Positions 36,733 through 45,414 of a stretch of 64,000 nucleotides of DNA are shown here, piece by piece. The stretch's first letter is position 1, and each line of letters starts with the position of its first letter. The DNA comes from Pseudarthrobacter chlorophenolicus A6 (GTDB taxonomy: Bacteria > Actinomycetota > Actinomycetes > Actinomycetales > Micrococcaceae): contig NC_011886.1 in NCBI RefSeq assembly GCF_000022025.1, positions 1,374,980 to 1,438,979 of the forward strand, read 5' to 3'. A program made the position numbers and the translations under genes. A model generated the notes under the pieces. That model was not told the origin of the DNA. It worked only from the letters and a program-made list of their open reading frames with translations, and ran no database searches.

Positions 36733-36738
36733 TAGGCT
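36733..36738 (+). promoter_or_regulatory. tatD -10 element, leaderless type
   Basis: TAGGCT, 6 nt (GGAGTG) before ATG 36745. It favours the ATG over the GTG at 36742. Confidence 0.5.
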
Positions 36739-36744
36739 GGAGTG

Positions 36745-37650
36745 ATGTGCAGTCCGCAGACCCCCGATGCCTACCGCGAACCCTCAACGGGTGGTTCCCA
36801 GAGTGGCGCAGTGTCCCCGAAACGGGAGTATCCGCCCGCGCCCGAACCGCTGCCTGTACCGGTAATGGATAACCACACGCACCTTGATTTTCCTGACGGC
36901 AAAGGGCCGGTGGGAATAGCTGAAGCCCTGGACGCTGCTGCCGCTGTGGGTGTCCAGGGGGCAGTCCAGGTGGGCTGCGACCTGGAATCGTCGCGGTTTA
37001 CAGTGCAGGCGGTGCAGCAGGATGACCGGTTGCTGGGCGCTGTGGCGCTGCATCCCAATGATGCTCCCGGCTATGCGGACCGCGGCGAGCTCGAAGACGC
37101 ACTGGCCGAGATTGAACAGTTGGCAGCCCACCCGCGCATCCGCGCCATTGGCGAGACAGGCCTCGACTTCTTCCGCACGGAAGGTGAGGGACTGGCCCAT
37201 CAGCGGTACTCATTCCGGCGGCACATCGACATCGCCAAACGGCTGGAGCTGACCCTCCAGATCCACGACCGGGACGCGCACGCCGACGTCGTGCAGGTCC
37301 TGGAAGAAGAGGGCGCTCCGGACAGGGTGGTGTTCCATTGCTTCTCCGGCGACGAGGAGCTTGCCGCCATCTGCAACCGCGAGGGCTGGTACATGTCGTT
37401 CGCCGGGACACTGACCTTCCGGAACGCGGCCAACCTGCGGTCCGCGCTCGCTGTCGCAGACCCGGAACTCGTCCTGGTGGAAACTGACGCTCCGTTCCTC
37501 ACCCCGCATCCCCATCGGGGCCGGCCCAACGCCAGCTACATGGTGCCGTACACCGTCCGTGCCATGGCTGAATTGACAGGCGCGGACCTCGCGGAGTTGT
37601 GCACCCGCATCAGCTCGAATACGGTGCGGGCATACGGATCCTGGAGCTGA
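36745..37650 (+). CDS. tatD: TatD family metal-dependent DNase
   Basis: 301-aa TIM-barrel hydrolase; TatD enzymes have 3'-5' exonuclease activity on DNA. Metal ligands are seen in VMDNHTHLDFP (HxH), GETGLDFFR (Glu), QIHDRDAH (His), VFHCFSGD (His) and ETDAPFLTPHPHRGRPN (Asp). The first ~38 residues (Pro/Ser-rich) precede the barrel. First gene of the conserved tatD-rpf-rsmA-ispE neighbourhood, but a promoter and leader separate it from rpfB. Confidence 0.93.
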   Translation: MCSPQTPDAYREPSTGGSQSGAVSPKREYPPAPEPLPVPVMDNHTHLDFPDGKGPVGIAEALDAAAAVGVQGAVQVGCDLESSRFTVQAVQQDDRLLGAVALHPNDAPGYADRGELEDALAEIEQLAAHPRIRAIGETGLDFFRTEGEGLAHQRYSFRRHIDIAKRLELTLQIHDRDAHADVVQVLEEEGAPDRVVFHCFSGDEELAAICNREGWYMSFAGTLTFRNAANLRSALAVADPELVLVETDAPFLTPHPHRGRPNASYMVPYTVRAMAELTGADLAELCTRISSNTVRAYGSWS

Positions 37651-37699
37651 GGAGTGTCACATTGAGTGACCTTCAAGGCATACGTGGTATGTAAATTTG

Positions 37700-37729
37700 T
37701 TGGCCCGTTTATAACGCTACGGTTACAGT
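37700..37729 (+). promoter_or_regulatory. rpfB promoter
   Basis: TTGGCC (37700-37705), an 18-nt spacer, TACAGT (37724-37729). Predicted transcription start about 37736, giving a leader of about 170 nt. Confidence 0.55.
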
Positions 37730-37735
37730 GGAAAA

Positions 37736-37906
37736 CTATTAGCCGGGGTCGGGGAAGGCCAACGGGTAATTTCGCTTCCTTTCAGCATCTCCTGCCGGGA
37801 CCCTGTCCCGTCCTGGCCGCTGGCGGGAAGCAGGCGGCGCAAAGGTGCCCGGACTGCTGCTCAAAGGCGGTGCCGGGCATTTTATTGCGCAAATCCCCGT
37901 GCCCGG
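37736..37906 (+). ncRNA. rpfB 5' leader, candidate RNA switch
   Basis: About 170 nt between the predicted promoter and the first rpfB start codon, GC-rich and structured, and closing with a strong terminator hairpin before the coding region. An RNA switch controlling rpfB (with ksgA and ispE) has been reported in M. tuberculosis; this leader occupies the same position. Upstream elements such as AGCCGGGGTCGGGGAAGG could be the sensing part. I do not see the 3' signature of c-di-AMP (ydaO) riboswitches, so the class is unknown. Confidence 0.5.
37846..37886 (+). terminator. attenuator hairpin in the rpfB leader
   Basis: TGCCCGG (37846-37852) pairs with CCGGGCA (37873-37879); the stem continues inward as ACTGC/GCGGT (one G-U, one bulged G), giving about 12 bp around the loop TGCTCAAAG. 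TTTTATT follows at 37880-37886. This is one of the few hairpins in the window followed by a real U-tract, and it lies before the start codon. Confidence 0.75.
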
Positions 37907-39100
37907 ATGGACCTAAAGTTACGGGCAATCGTGGTCAAGTTCTTCACATCGGATGGCAAGATCAGCTTTTTCAAGGTTGGAGCCCAGCTGCTGGTGCTTT
38001 GCACCCTGGTAGCAGGGCTCGTAGCCTTCGTCGGCAATAACAAAACCATCACGCTCAACGTTGATGGGAAGGTCTCGTCCGTCCAGACCTTCGGCGGAAC
38101 CGTAGGCCAGGTAGTCAAGAGTGCCAACATCGAACTGAAGCCCGCAGACAGGGTTTCCCCGGCCATCGACGCTTCGGTCCACAACGGGACCGTCATCAAC
38201 GTCAACCAGGCCAAGGAAGTCAAGGTCAGCCTCGACGGAGCAGAGAAGACGGTCAGTACCACCGCGCAGGACGTCGCGGGCCTGGTCACCGAACTCGGCG
38301 TGGCCAGCACCTCATCGCTCTCCGTCCCCAAGGACGCGCAGCTCGCACTCGCCGGCTCGTTCGTGTCCATCTCCACCCCCAAATCGGTCAGCATCGTCGC
38401 CGATGGCAAGGTGAACACCACCACTACCACTGCGGCTACCGTAGGCGACGTGCTTGAGAGCGCCGGGCTGACCATTGGCGCCAACGACCGCACCTCCCAG
38501 CCTGCCAACGCGCACGTCGTCAACAACATGGTGATCAAGGTGTCCCGGGTTGATAACGGACAGACGGCGAAAACCACTGAGGACGTTCCCTTCGAGACGG
38601 TGACCACCGAAAGCGCCGAAATGCTCAAGGGGGAGAAGGAAGTTACCCAGGCAGGCGCCGCCGGCAAGCTGGAGAAGACCTTCAAGCTGGTCCTCGTGGA
38701 CGGCCGTGAAGCCTCCCGCACCCTCGTCTCTGAAGCCGTAGCCGTCCAGCCCGTCGCTGAGAAGGTTACGGTCGGCACCAAGGCAAAGCCCGTTGTCCAG
38801 GCCGCTGCGGCCCCGGCCGCCGGCAGCAACACCGGCGCTGCTGCGCCGGCCATGATGAACGAAGCCATGTGGGACAAGATCGCCCAGTGCGAGTCCACCG
38901 GAAACTGGAGCATCAACAGCGGCAACGGCTACTACGGCGGCCTGCAGTTCGACATCCAGACCTGGATCGGCGCCGGCGGCGGGGCCTACGCCCCCAACGC
39001 AAGCCTGGCCACCAAAGCACAGCAGATCGACATCGCGAACCGCGTTTACGCGCAGCGCGGCCTCCAGCCGTGGGGCTGCGGCTGGGCAGCCAGCAGCTAA
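37907..39100 (+). CDS. rpfB: resuscitation-promoting factor, RpfB type
   Basis: 397-aa secreted or membrane-anchored muralytic enzyme that cleaves peptidoglycan glycan strands and stimulates growth from dormancy. Signal/anchor helix AQLLVLCTLVAGLVAFVG (about 26-43), three DUF348 repeats to ~210 (each with a GTVGQVV- or TVGDVLESAG-type motif), a G5 domain to ~295, an Ala/Pro linker, and the C-terminal lysozyme-like Rpf domain WDKIAQCESTGNWSINSGNG with catalytic Glu329, ending in WGCGWAASS. The start is ATG 37907 or GTG 37931 (VVKFFTSDGK); neither has a strong ribosome binding site. Expression is probably set by the leader attenuator. Confidence 0.95.
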   Translation: MDLKLRAIVVKFFTSDGKISFFKVGAQLLVLCTLVAGLVAFVGNNKTITLNVDGKVSSVQTFGGTVGQVVKSANIELKPADRVSPAIDASVHNGTVINVNQAKEVKVSLDGAEKTVSTTAQDVAGLVTELGVASTSSLSVPKDAQLALAGSFVSISTPKSVSIVADGKVNTTTTTAATVGDVLESAGLTIGANDRTSQPANAHVVNNMVIKVSRVDNGQTAKTTEDVPFETVTTESAEMLKGEKEVTQAGAAGKLEKTFKLVLVDGREASRTLVSEAVAVQPVAEKVTVGTKAKPVVQAAAAPAAGSNTGAAAPAMMNEAMWDKIAQCESTGNWSINSGNGYYGGLQFDIQTWIGAGGGAYAPNASLATKAQQIDIANRVYAQRGLQPWGCGWAASS

Positions 39101-39137
39101 CTGACCTGCTGCCAGCCCGTACTGGCATGGTCCACGT

Positions 39138-39176
39138 CCGAAGCCGGGCCCGGTATTTTTCCGGGTCCGGCTTCGG
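39138..39176 (+). terminator. rpfB terminator
   Basis: 16-bp stem (39138-39153 with 39161-39176; one G-U) around the loop TATTTTT. It starts 37 nt after the rpfB stop and precedes the rsmA promoter. Confidence 0.75.
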
Positions 39177-39221
39177 CCGTTAACACGGCCGCCCCGGCGG
39201 AAACGGTCCGGCCACGCGGGA

Positions 39222-39227
39222 TAGGAT
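39222..39227 (+). promoter_or_regulatory. rsmA -10 element, leaderless type
   Basis: TAGGAT, 6 nt (ACCTAG) before GTG 39234. It gives rsmA-ispE a promoter of their own behind the rpfB terminator. Confidence 0.55.
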
Positions 39228-39233
39228 ACCTAG

Positions 39234-40106
39234 GTGACTGAACCCAACCCCGCCGCGCCCGCACCGCTGTTCGGTGCTTCCGATATTCGCCGGCTGGCAG
39301 GGGAGATCGGTGTCAGGCCCACCAAGACCCTGGGCCAGAACTTCGTCATCGACGGCAACACCATCCGCAGGATCGTGGCGGCGGCAGGTGTCGGGGCCGA
39401 TGAGACGGTCCTGGAGGTCGGTCCAGGCCTCGGCTCACTCACGCTGGGCCTGTTGGACGCCGCCGCGGCCGTGGTGGCTGTGGAGATCGATCCCGTCCTC
39501 GCCGCCAAGCTTCCGGCCACTGTGGCTGAATGGCGGCCGGCCGCCGTCGGAAATTTCCACCTCGTCGAGGCTGACGCCATGAAAGTCACGGACCTTCCCG
39601 TGGAACCGACGGCGCTGGTGGCCAACCTGCCTTACAACGTTGCGGTGCCTGTGGTCCTGCACCTCCTGGAGCATTTCCCCAGCCTGCAGCACGGCCTGGT
39701 CATGGTCCAGGACGAGGTAGCCGACCGGCTGGCCGCCGGTCCGGGCTCGAAGACCTATGGCGTTCCATCCGTTAAGTCAGCCTGGTACGGCCAGATGCGC
39801 AAAGCCGGCGTGATCGGCATGAACGTGTTCTGGCCCGCGCCCAAGATCCACAGCGGACTCGTCGCCTTCACCCGGCGCGAACCGCCTGCCACCAGCGCCA
39901 CCCGCCAGCAGGTCTTTGCCGTCATTGATGCTGCCTTCGCCCAGCGGCGCAAGACCCTGCGTGCCGCGCTCAGCGGCTGGGCCGGGGGAGGAGCGGAAGC
40001 CGAACGCTGCCTGGTGGCGGCCGGCGTCGACCCCACCGCGCGCGGTGAGGTCATCGATATCGCGGCGTTCGCCAGGATTGCTGAAGCCAAGGAAGCGGGC
40101 GCATGA
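39234..40106 (+). CDS. rsmA: 16S rRNA (adenine(1518)-N6/adenine(1519)-N6)-dimethyltransferase
   Basis: KsgA-type enzyme dimethylating A1518 and A1519 near the 3' end of 16S rRNA, a late step in 30S maturation. The 290-aa product shows the SAM motif [25 protein letters not shown] at the N-terminus, EADAMKV, the catalytic motif [11 protein letters not shown], and the C-terminal basic domain ([13 protein letters not shown]). The GTG start carries a leaderless-type -10. The stop overlaps the ispE ATG (ATGA). Confidence 0.96.
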   Translation: MTEPNPAAPAPLFGASDIRRLAGEIGVRPTKTLGQNFVIDGNTIRRIVAAAGVGADETVLEVGPGLGSLTLGLLDAAAAVVAVEIDPVLAAKLPATVAEWRPAAVGNFHLVEADAMKVTDLPVEPTALVANLPYNVAVPVVLHLLEHFPSLQHGLVMVQDEVADRLAAGPGSKTYGVPSVKSAWYGQMRKAGVIGMNVFWPAPKIHSGLVAFTRREPPATSATRQQVFAVIDAAFAQRRKTLRAALSGWAGGGAEAERCLVAAGVDPTARGEVIDIAAFARIAEAKEAGA

Positions 40107-41065
40107 ACACCCCCGCCGTCCGGTTCGCTGCGCGGACGGTCCGGGTCAAGGCTCCCGGAAAGATCAACGTCTCGCTGGACGTCGGGCCGCGCCGGCCTGA
40201 TGGCTACCATTCCGTGGCCAGCGTCTACCTCGCTGTCTCGCTCTATGAAGAAGTCGCGGCCACCAGCACGGAGACGCCCGGCATCACTGTGAGCCTGAGC
40301 CCGGACAGCACCCTTGACCTTGACGCCGTCGACATCCCCCTCGACGCCAGCAACCTGGCTTACAGGGCCGCCGCCATCATGGCTGACGTTTCCGAACATG
40401 CCACAGGGGTCCACCTGGAAATCACCAAGAGGGTGCCCGTGGCCGGCGGGATGGGCGGGGGATCGGCGGACGCCGCCGCCACGCTCCTGGCCTGTGATGC
40501 ATTGTGGAACAGCGGCCTCTCCCGGGAGGAGCTCGCACACCTTGCTGCCGAACTCGGAGCCGACGTTCCGTTCTCCCTGCTCGGCGGAACGGCGGTGGGG
40601 CTCGGGGTTGGTGACCAGCTGTCGCCGGCACTCGCCAAGGCAAAGACCCACTGGGTCCTGGTTACCGCTGATTTCGGACTGTCCACACCGGAAGTCTTCC
40701 GGACCCTGGACAGGCTGCGGGAAGCGGAGGGCGTAGACGCGGACGAGCCCACCGGCGTCGACCCGAACATCCTGGCCGCCCTGCGCGGCGGCGACGCAGA
40801 CGCCCTGAGCCGCATCCTGGTCAACGACCTCCAGCGGGCCTCCATTGAACTGGCCCCCTCACTGCGCGATACGCTGGGCATCGGCGAATCGCATGGCGCC
40901 ATCGCCGGCATCGTGTCCGGCTCCGGGCCCACCGTGGCCCTGCTCGCGGATGACTCCGTGGCAGCGGAAGCACTGGCGGAAGACCTGCAGCACCAAGGCC
41001 TGTCCGCCCTCGCCGTCCACGGACCCGTCCCCGGCGCCCGCATCATCTCCGACACCCTTCTCTAG
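40103..41065 (+). CDS. ispE: 4-diphosphocytidyl-2-C-methyl-D-erythritol kinase
   Basis: GHMP-family kinase of the MEP isoprenoid pathway, phosphorylating CDP-ME with ATP. The 320-aa product has [20 protein letters not shown] at the start, the ATP-binding motif [28 protein letters not shown] and the C-terminal [14 protein letters not shown] loop. The 4-bp overlap with rsmA implies translational coupling. Its products ultimately supply undecaprenyl and polyprenyl carriers used by the envelope enzymes around it. Confidence 0.96.
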   Translation: MNTPAVRFAARTVRVKAPGKINVSLDVGPRRPDGYHSVASVYLAVSLYEEVAATSTETPGITVSLSPDSTLDLDAVDIPLDASNLAYRAAAIMADVSEHATGVHLEITKRVPVAGGMGGGSADAAATLLACDALWNSGLSREELAHLAAELGADVPFSLLGGTAVGLGVGDQLSPALAKAKTHWVLVTADFGLSTPEVFRTLDRLREAEGVDADEPTGVDPNILAALRGGDADALSRILVNDLQRASIELAPSLRDTLGIGESHGAIAGIVSGSGPTVALLADDSVAAEALAEDLQHQGLSALAVHGPVPGARIISDTLL

Positions 41066-41104
41066 CAGCGCAATGCCCATCCGGGCAGCAGAAAGCAGTT
41101 CTTT

Positions 41105-42937
41105 TTGGCACACCTTCTTGGCGGCGAAAACCTCACGGTCTCCTTTGCGACCCGCACAGTCCTGGACGGCGTCACGCTCGGACTCGAGGAGGGCGACCGC
41201 ATCGGCATGGTGGGCCGGAACGGCGACGGCAAATCCACCCTGATGCGGCTGCTTGCCCTGCGCTCCACCCCGGATTCCGGCCGCGTCACCAAACGCGGCG
41301 ACGTCAACGTCGGCTACCTGGACCAGAGCGACGTGCTCGACGGCGACCTGACAGTGGGCGTGGCGATCGTCGGTGACCAGGCCGACTACGAGTGGGCACG
41401 CAACCCGCAAATCCGTGAAGTCATGGGTGGCCTGGTGTCCGATGTCGACTGGCACGCCAACGTCCATGCGCTCTCCGGCGGGCAGAAACGGCGGGTGGCC
41501 CTGGCCAAGCTCCTGATCGAGGACCACGACGTCATCATGCTCGACGAGCCCACCAACCACCTTGACGTGGAGGGTGTTGCCTGGCTGGCCCGGCATTTGA
41601 AATCCCGCTGGCGCGCCAACCAGGGCGCCTTCCTGGTGGTCACCCACGACCGCTGGTTCCTCGATGAAATCTGCACGAAGACGTGGGAGGTGCACGACGG
41701 GATCGTGGACCCCTTCGAGGGCGGCTACGCTGCCTACGTCCTTGCCCGCGCAGAGCGGGACCGGATGGCCTCCGTGGTGGAAAGCAAGCGCCAGCAACTG
41801 GTCAAGAAGGAACTCGCCTGGCTGCGCCGCGGAGCCCCTGCCCGCACCGCCAAGCCGAAGTTCCGGATCGAGGCGGCCAACGCCCTCATCGCCGATGTTC
41901 CCGCACCGCGTGATTCCATGGCGTTGAGCAAGATGGCCACCGCACGCCAGGGCAAGGACGTCCTCGACCTGGAAAACGTTTCGCTGAACTTCCAGGGCGG
42001 CGACGACGGCAAGAAACTCTTCGACAACATCACCCTCCGCCTGGCCCCGGGCGAACGGTTGGGCCTGGTGGGCGTCAACGGCGCCGGCAAGACCACGCTC
42101 CTGAAGCTCCTGAATGGCGAAATCGCCCCCGACGCCGGGAAGCTGAAGCGCGGCAAAACCGTGGTCACCGCGGTCCTCACCCAGGAAGTCAAGGAGCTCG
42201 ACGACGTCGCTGACCTCCGCGTGATCGAGGTCATTGAGCGCGAGAAGCGTTCCTTCAACGTGGGCGGCAAGGAATTCACCGCAGGCCAGCTGGTGGAGCA
42301 ACTCGGGTTCACCAACCAGAAGCAGTGGACACCGGTCCGGGACCTCTCCGGCGGTGAGCGGCGCCGCCTGCAGCTTCTGCGGCTGCTGGTGGGCGAACCC
42401 AACGTCCTGATGCTCGACGAGCCCACCAACGACCTCGACACGGACACCCTGGCCGCCGTCGAGGACGTCCTGGACGGCTGGCCCGGAACCCTGGTGGTAG
42501 TCAGCCACGACCGTTACCTGCTGGAACGCGTCACCGACCACCAGATGGCGCTCCTCGGCGACGGCAAGCTCCGTGGCCTGCCCGGCGGCGTGGACCAGTA
42601 CCTTGAACTCCGCGAAGCCGCCCTGGCCGGGTCCACCGTGACCGGCGGCGGAAACCCCGTCACCAGCGCCGGAGGCCAGGGCGCAACAGCAGCCGCAGGG
42701 TCCGGCCCCTCCGAGGCGGAAAAGCGTGAAGCCCGCAAGGCCCTCAACCGGATCGAGCGGCAGATCAAGAAGCTCGACCAAGAGGAAAAGAAGCTTCACG
42801 ACCTGATGCTGAAGGCCACCGAGGCCGGCGACTTCGACAAGCTCGCCACCCAGAACAAACAGCTCAAGGACCTCACCGACGAAAAGGACACCCTCGAAAT
42901 GGAGTGGCTCGAAGCCTCAGAGCTCCTCGGCGACTGA
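41105..42937 (+). CDS. ABC-F family ATPase (Uup-like)
   Basis: 610-aa soluble protein with two ABC domains and no membrane segment; ABC-F proteins act on the ribosome. Domain 1: Walker A GRNGDGKST near residue 38, LSGGQKRRVALAKLL, VIMLDEPTNHLD near 145. Domain 2: GVNGAGKTT near 325, LSGGERRRLQLLRLL, VLMLDEPTNDLD near 435. A C-terminal coiled coil (540-610, KREARKALNRIERQIKK) is of the Uup type. The start is TTG at 41105, the only option before the conserved LGGENLTVSF. The family includes translation factors and antibiotic-protection proteins; position behind ispE is common in actinobacteria and suggests a housekeeping role. Confidence 0.92.
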   Translation: MAHLLGGENLTVSFATRTVLDGVTLGLEEGDRIGMVGRNGDGKSTLMRLLALRSTPDSGRVTKRGDVNVGYLDQSDVLDGDLTVGVAIVGDQADYEWARNPQIREVMGGLVSDVDWHANVHALSGGQKRRVALAKLLIEDHDVIMLDEPTNHLDVEGVAWLARHLKSRWRANQGAFLVVTHDRWFLDEICTKTWEVHDGIVDPFEGGYAAYVLARAERDRMASVVESKRQQLVKKELAWLRRGAPARTAKPKFRIEAANALIADVPAPRDSMALSKMATARQGKDVLDLENVSLNFQGGDDGKKLFDNITLRLAPGERLGLVGVNGAGKTTLLKLLNGEIAPDAGKLKRGKTVVTAVLTQEVKELDDVADLRVIEVIEREKRSFNVGGKEFTAGQLVEQLGFTNQKQWTPVRDLSGGERRRLQLLRLLVGEPNVLMLDEPTNDLDTDTLAAVEDVLDGWPGTLVVVSHDRYLLERVTDHQMALLGDGKLRGLPGGVDQYLELREAALAGSTVTGGGNPVTSAGGQGATAAAGSGPSEAEKREARKALNRIERQIKKLDQEEKKLHDLMLKATEAGDFDKLATQNKQLKDLTDEKDTLEMEWLEASELLGD

Positions 42938-42988
42938 CAAAGGCGGCGTGGCGGGTCGGACAGGTGCCCCGCCCACGAAGGTGACAAC

Positions 42989-43615
42989 TCAGGGTTCGGA
43001 CTGCAGCTCCGGGTCCTTCTTGAGGCCGGTCAGGCCGTTCCAGGCGAGGTTGACCAGGTGCGCCGCGACGGTGTTCTTGTCGGGTTGGCGGCTGTCCTGC
43101 CACCATTGGCCGGTCATGGCCACCATACCCACCAGCATCTGGGCGTACATGGCGCCGTCCTGGCCGCTGAAGCCGCGCCGTGAGAACTCGTCGGACAGGA
43201 TGTGCTCCACCCTGGCGGTGACGTGGGACAGGAGGGTGGAGAAGGCCCCTTCGGGCTGGGACGGGGGAGCGTCGCGCATGAGGATACGGAAGCCCTCGGT
43301 GCGGTCCTCGATGTATGTGAGCAGGGCGAGGGCGGCGCGTTCAACCAGGACGCGCGGCTTGGCTTCGTCGGCCAGTGCGGTGTTGATGGCGTCCAGGAGG
43401 ATGTGGAACTCGAAGTCCACCACCTGGGTGTAGAGGCCTTCCTTGGAGCCGAAGTGCTCGTAGATCACCGGTTTCGAGACGCCCGCGCAGGCGGCGATTT
43501 CTTCGATGGTGGTGCCGTCCAGTCCGCGGACTGCGAAAAGGCCACGCCCCACGTCGATCAGCTGGTTCCGCCGCTGAAGGCCGGTCATCCGTGTCCGCGG
43601 GGGGTTGTTGCTCAC
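42989..43615 (-). CDS. TetR family transcriptional regulator
   Basis: 208 aa. N-terminal helix-turn-helix TTIEEIAACAGVSKPVIYEHFGSKEGLY, then an alpha-helical ligand/dimer domain. The C-terminal region (GMVAMTGQWWQDSRQPDKNTVAAHLVNLAWNGL) is like that of actinobacterial TetR proteins near ispE/glmU. The ligand is unknown. GTG 43615 is the likely start (SNNPPRTRMTGLQRR); an internal ATG at MTGLQRR is possible. It converges on the ABC-F gene and is divergent from tRNA-Gln. Confidence 0.88.
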   Translation of the reverse strand: MSNNPPRTRMTGLQRRNQLIDVGRGLFAVRGLDGTTIEEIAACAGVSKPVIYEHFGSKEGLYTQVVDFEFHILLDAINTALADEAKPRVLVERAALALLTYIEDRTEGFRILMRDAPPSQPEGAFSTLLSHVTARVEHILSDEFSRRGFSGQDGAMYAQMLVGMVAMTGQWWQDSRQPDKNTVAAHLVNLAWNGLTGLKKDPELQSEP

Positions 43616-43759
43616 ATTTCCATCATGCCCTACCCCGGCGGGCCTGTTTTCCCGCCTCCGGGAAGCGCCGGCTCCCGGTCGGCAGGGGGTGTGTCGCGCG
43701 CTGCCCCGAACCCGTGGCAAAATAGGGACTTGTGCCCGGGCCTTGTGCCGGAGGCATGG

Positions 43760-43831
43760 TCCGCTCTGGTGTAACGGCAGCACCCCGGCCTTTGGAGCCG
43801 TGGAGTATAGGTTCGAATCCTATGGGCGGAA
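43760..43831 (+). tRNA. tRNA-Gln (anticodon TTG)
   Basis: Acceptor arms TCCGCTC and GGGCGGA pair over 7 bp (one G-U). The anticodon loop is CTTTGGA with anticodon TTG, and the T-arm is ATAGG-TTCGAAT-CCTAT. 72 nt with discriminator A; the 3' CCA is not encoded. It lies 103 nt before the glmU start and reads CAA codons (and CAG by wobble). Confidence 0.95.
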
Positions 43832-43841
43832 CTGCTGTGCG

Positions 43842-43863
43842 GGGAGTTCAGCAGGTAACTCCC
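43842..43863 (+). terminator. hairpin after tRNA-Gln
   Basis: GGGAGTT (43842-43848) pairs with AACTCCC (43857-43863), 8-nt loop, 10 nt past the tRNA. No U-run follows. Confidence 0.45.
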
Positions 43864-43933
43864 GGTGCCGGGCCGGCGGAGGTTGGCCGGACACCATGAA
43901 GCGCCAGCGCAACAAAGCGAGGAGAATCCGTAC

Positions 43934-45412
43934 GTGATCCCTGAAAACACCGGTCCGGCCGCAGTCATCGTATTGGCAGCAGGTGCCGGTACCCGGATGA
44001 AGTCACGTACCCCCAAGATCCTCCACGAAATCGGCGGACGCTCGATGGTGGGCCACGCGCTCCTCGCCGCCCGCAGCATTGAACCCCGCCAGCTCGCCAT
44101 CGTGGTCCGCCACGAACGCGACCTCGTGGCCGGTCACGTGGCGGAACTTGATCCGTCCGCGGCCATCGTGGACCAGGACGAGGTGCCCGGCACCGGCCGT
44201 GCCGTGGAAGTGGCGCTGCAGGCACTGGACGCCAAGGAAGAGCTCACCGGCACCGTGGTGGTCACTTACGGGGACGTCCCGCTGCTCTCCGGCGGGCTGC
44301 TGGCCGAACTGGTCGCCACCCACGAACGGGAAGCCAACGCGGTCACCGTGCTCACCGCAGTCCTGGACGACGCCACAGGCTACGGCCGCATCCTCCGTGG
44401 GGAGGACGGCACCGTCACCGGCATCCGCGAACACAAGGACTCCACCGACGAAGAGCGCCTGATCCGCGAGGTCAACTCCGGAATCTACGCCTTCGACGCC
44501 GCCGTGCTGCGCGAAGCACTCGGCAAGGTCACTACCGACAACGCCCAGGGCGAGAAGTACCTCACCGACGTGCTGGGACTGGCCCGCGAGGCAGGCGGCC
44601 GCGTTGCCGCCGTCGTCACCGCTGACCGGTGGCAGGTGGAGGGCGCCAACGACCGCGTCCAGCTCGCCGCCCTCGGCGCTGAACTGAACCGGCGCACCGT
44701 GGAGGCCTGGATGCGCGCCGGCGTGACGGTGGTGGACCCGTCCACCACCTGGATCGATTCCTCCGTCACCCTGGACGAGGACGTCCGCCTGCTGCCCAAC
44801 ACCCAACTGCATGGCTCCACCTCGGTGGCCCGGGACGCCGTCGTCGGACCCGACACCACCCTCACCGACGTTGAGGTGGGCGAAGGCGCAACGGTGATCC
44901 GCACCCATGGCTCCGGCTCCGTGATCGGCCCGCGCGCCGCCGTCGGCCCCTTCACCTATCTGCGCCCCGGCACCGTCCTTGGCGAAAAGGGCAAGATCGG
45001 CGCCTTCTACGAAACCAAGAACGTCACCATCGGACGCGGCTCCAAACTGTCCCACCTGGGCTACGCCGGCGACGCTGAAATCGGCGAAGACACCAACATC
45101 GGCTGCGGCAACATCACAGCCAATTACGACGGCGAGAAGAAGCACCGCACCGTCATCGGCTCAGGCGTCAGGACAGGTTCCAATACGGTCTTCGTTGCAC
45201 CGGTCACCGTGGGGGACGGCGCCTACAGCGGCGCCGGCGCGGTGATCCGCAAGGACGTCCCGGCAGGTGCGCTCGCGCTGAGCATCGCCGCCCAGCGCAA
45301 CACCGAAGGGTGGGTCCCGGCCAACCGTCCCGGCAGCCGGTCCGCCGAACTGGCCCAGGCGGCCATCAACAACTCCTCAAGTACCCCGGCATCTACAGAA
45401 GAGGGCAAGTAA
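43934..45412 (+). CDS. glmU: bifunctional UDP-GlcNAc pyrophosphorylase / glucosamine-1-phosphate acetyltransferase
   Basis: Makes UDP-GlcNAc, precursor of peptidoglycan and glycopolymers. The 492-aa product has an N-terminal nucleotidyltransferase domain (VIVLAAGAGTRMKSRTPKIL, GDVPLLSGGLL, EQRLI-like region, EVNSGIYAFD) and a C-terminal left-handed beta helix (KNVTIGRGSKLSHLGYAGDA, GCGNITANYDGEKKHRT, GDGAYSGAGAVIRKDVPAGA). GTG 43934 is chosen since AGGAGA lies 8 nt upstream. prs follows 2 nt after the stop. Confidence 0.96.
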   Translation: MIPENTGPAAVIVLAAGAGTRMKSRTPKILHEIGGRSMVGHALLAARSIEPRQLAIVVRHERDLVAGHVAELDPSAAIVDQDEVPGTGRAVEVALQALDAKEELTGTVVVTYGDVPLLSGGLLAELVATHEREANAVTVLTAVLDDATGYGRILRGEDGTVTGIREHKDSTDEERLIREVNSGIYAFDAAVLREALGKVTTDNAQGEKYLTDVLGLAREAGGRVAAVVTADRWQVEGANDRVQLAALGAELNRRTVEAWMRAGVTVVDPSTTWIDSSVTLDEDVRLLPNTQLHGSTSVARDAVVGPDTTLTDVEVGEGATVIRTHGSGSVIGPRAAVGPFTYLRPGTVLGEKGKIGAFYETKNVTIGRGSKLSHLGYAGDAEIGEDTNIGCGNITANYDGEKKHRTVIGSGVRTGSNTVFVAPVTVGDGAYSGAGAVIRKDVPAGALALSIAAQRNTEGWVPANRPGSRSAELAQAAINNSSSTPASTEEGK

Positions 45413-45414
45413 CA

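Noticed and set aside
37740..37906. c-di-AMP (ydaO/yuaA) riboswitch before rpfB
   Set aside because: These riboswitches occur before some actinobacterial rpf genes and GGGG/GGGTAAT stretches look similar, but the conserved 3' part (CCGAAYCCGWCAGCU-like) is missing, so the class was not assigned.
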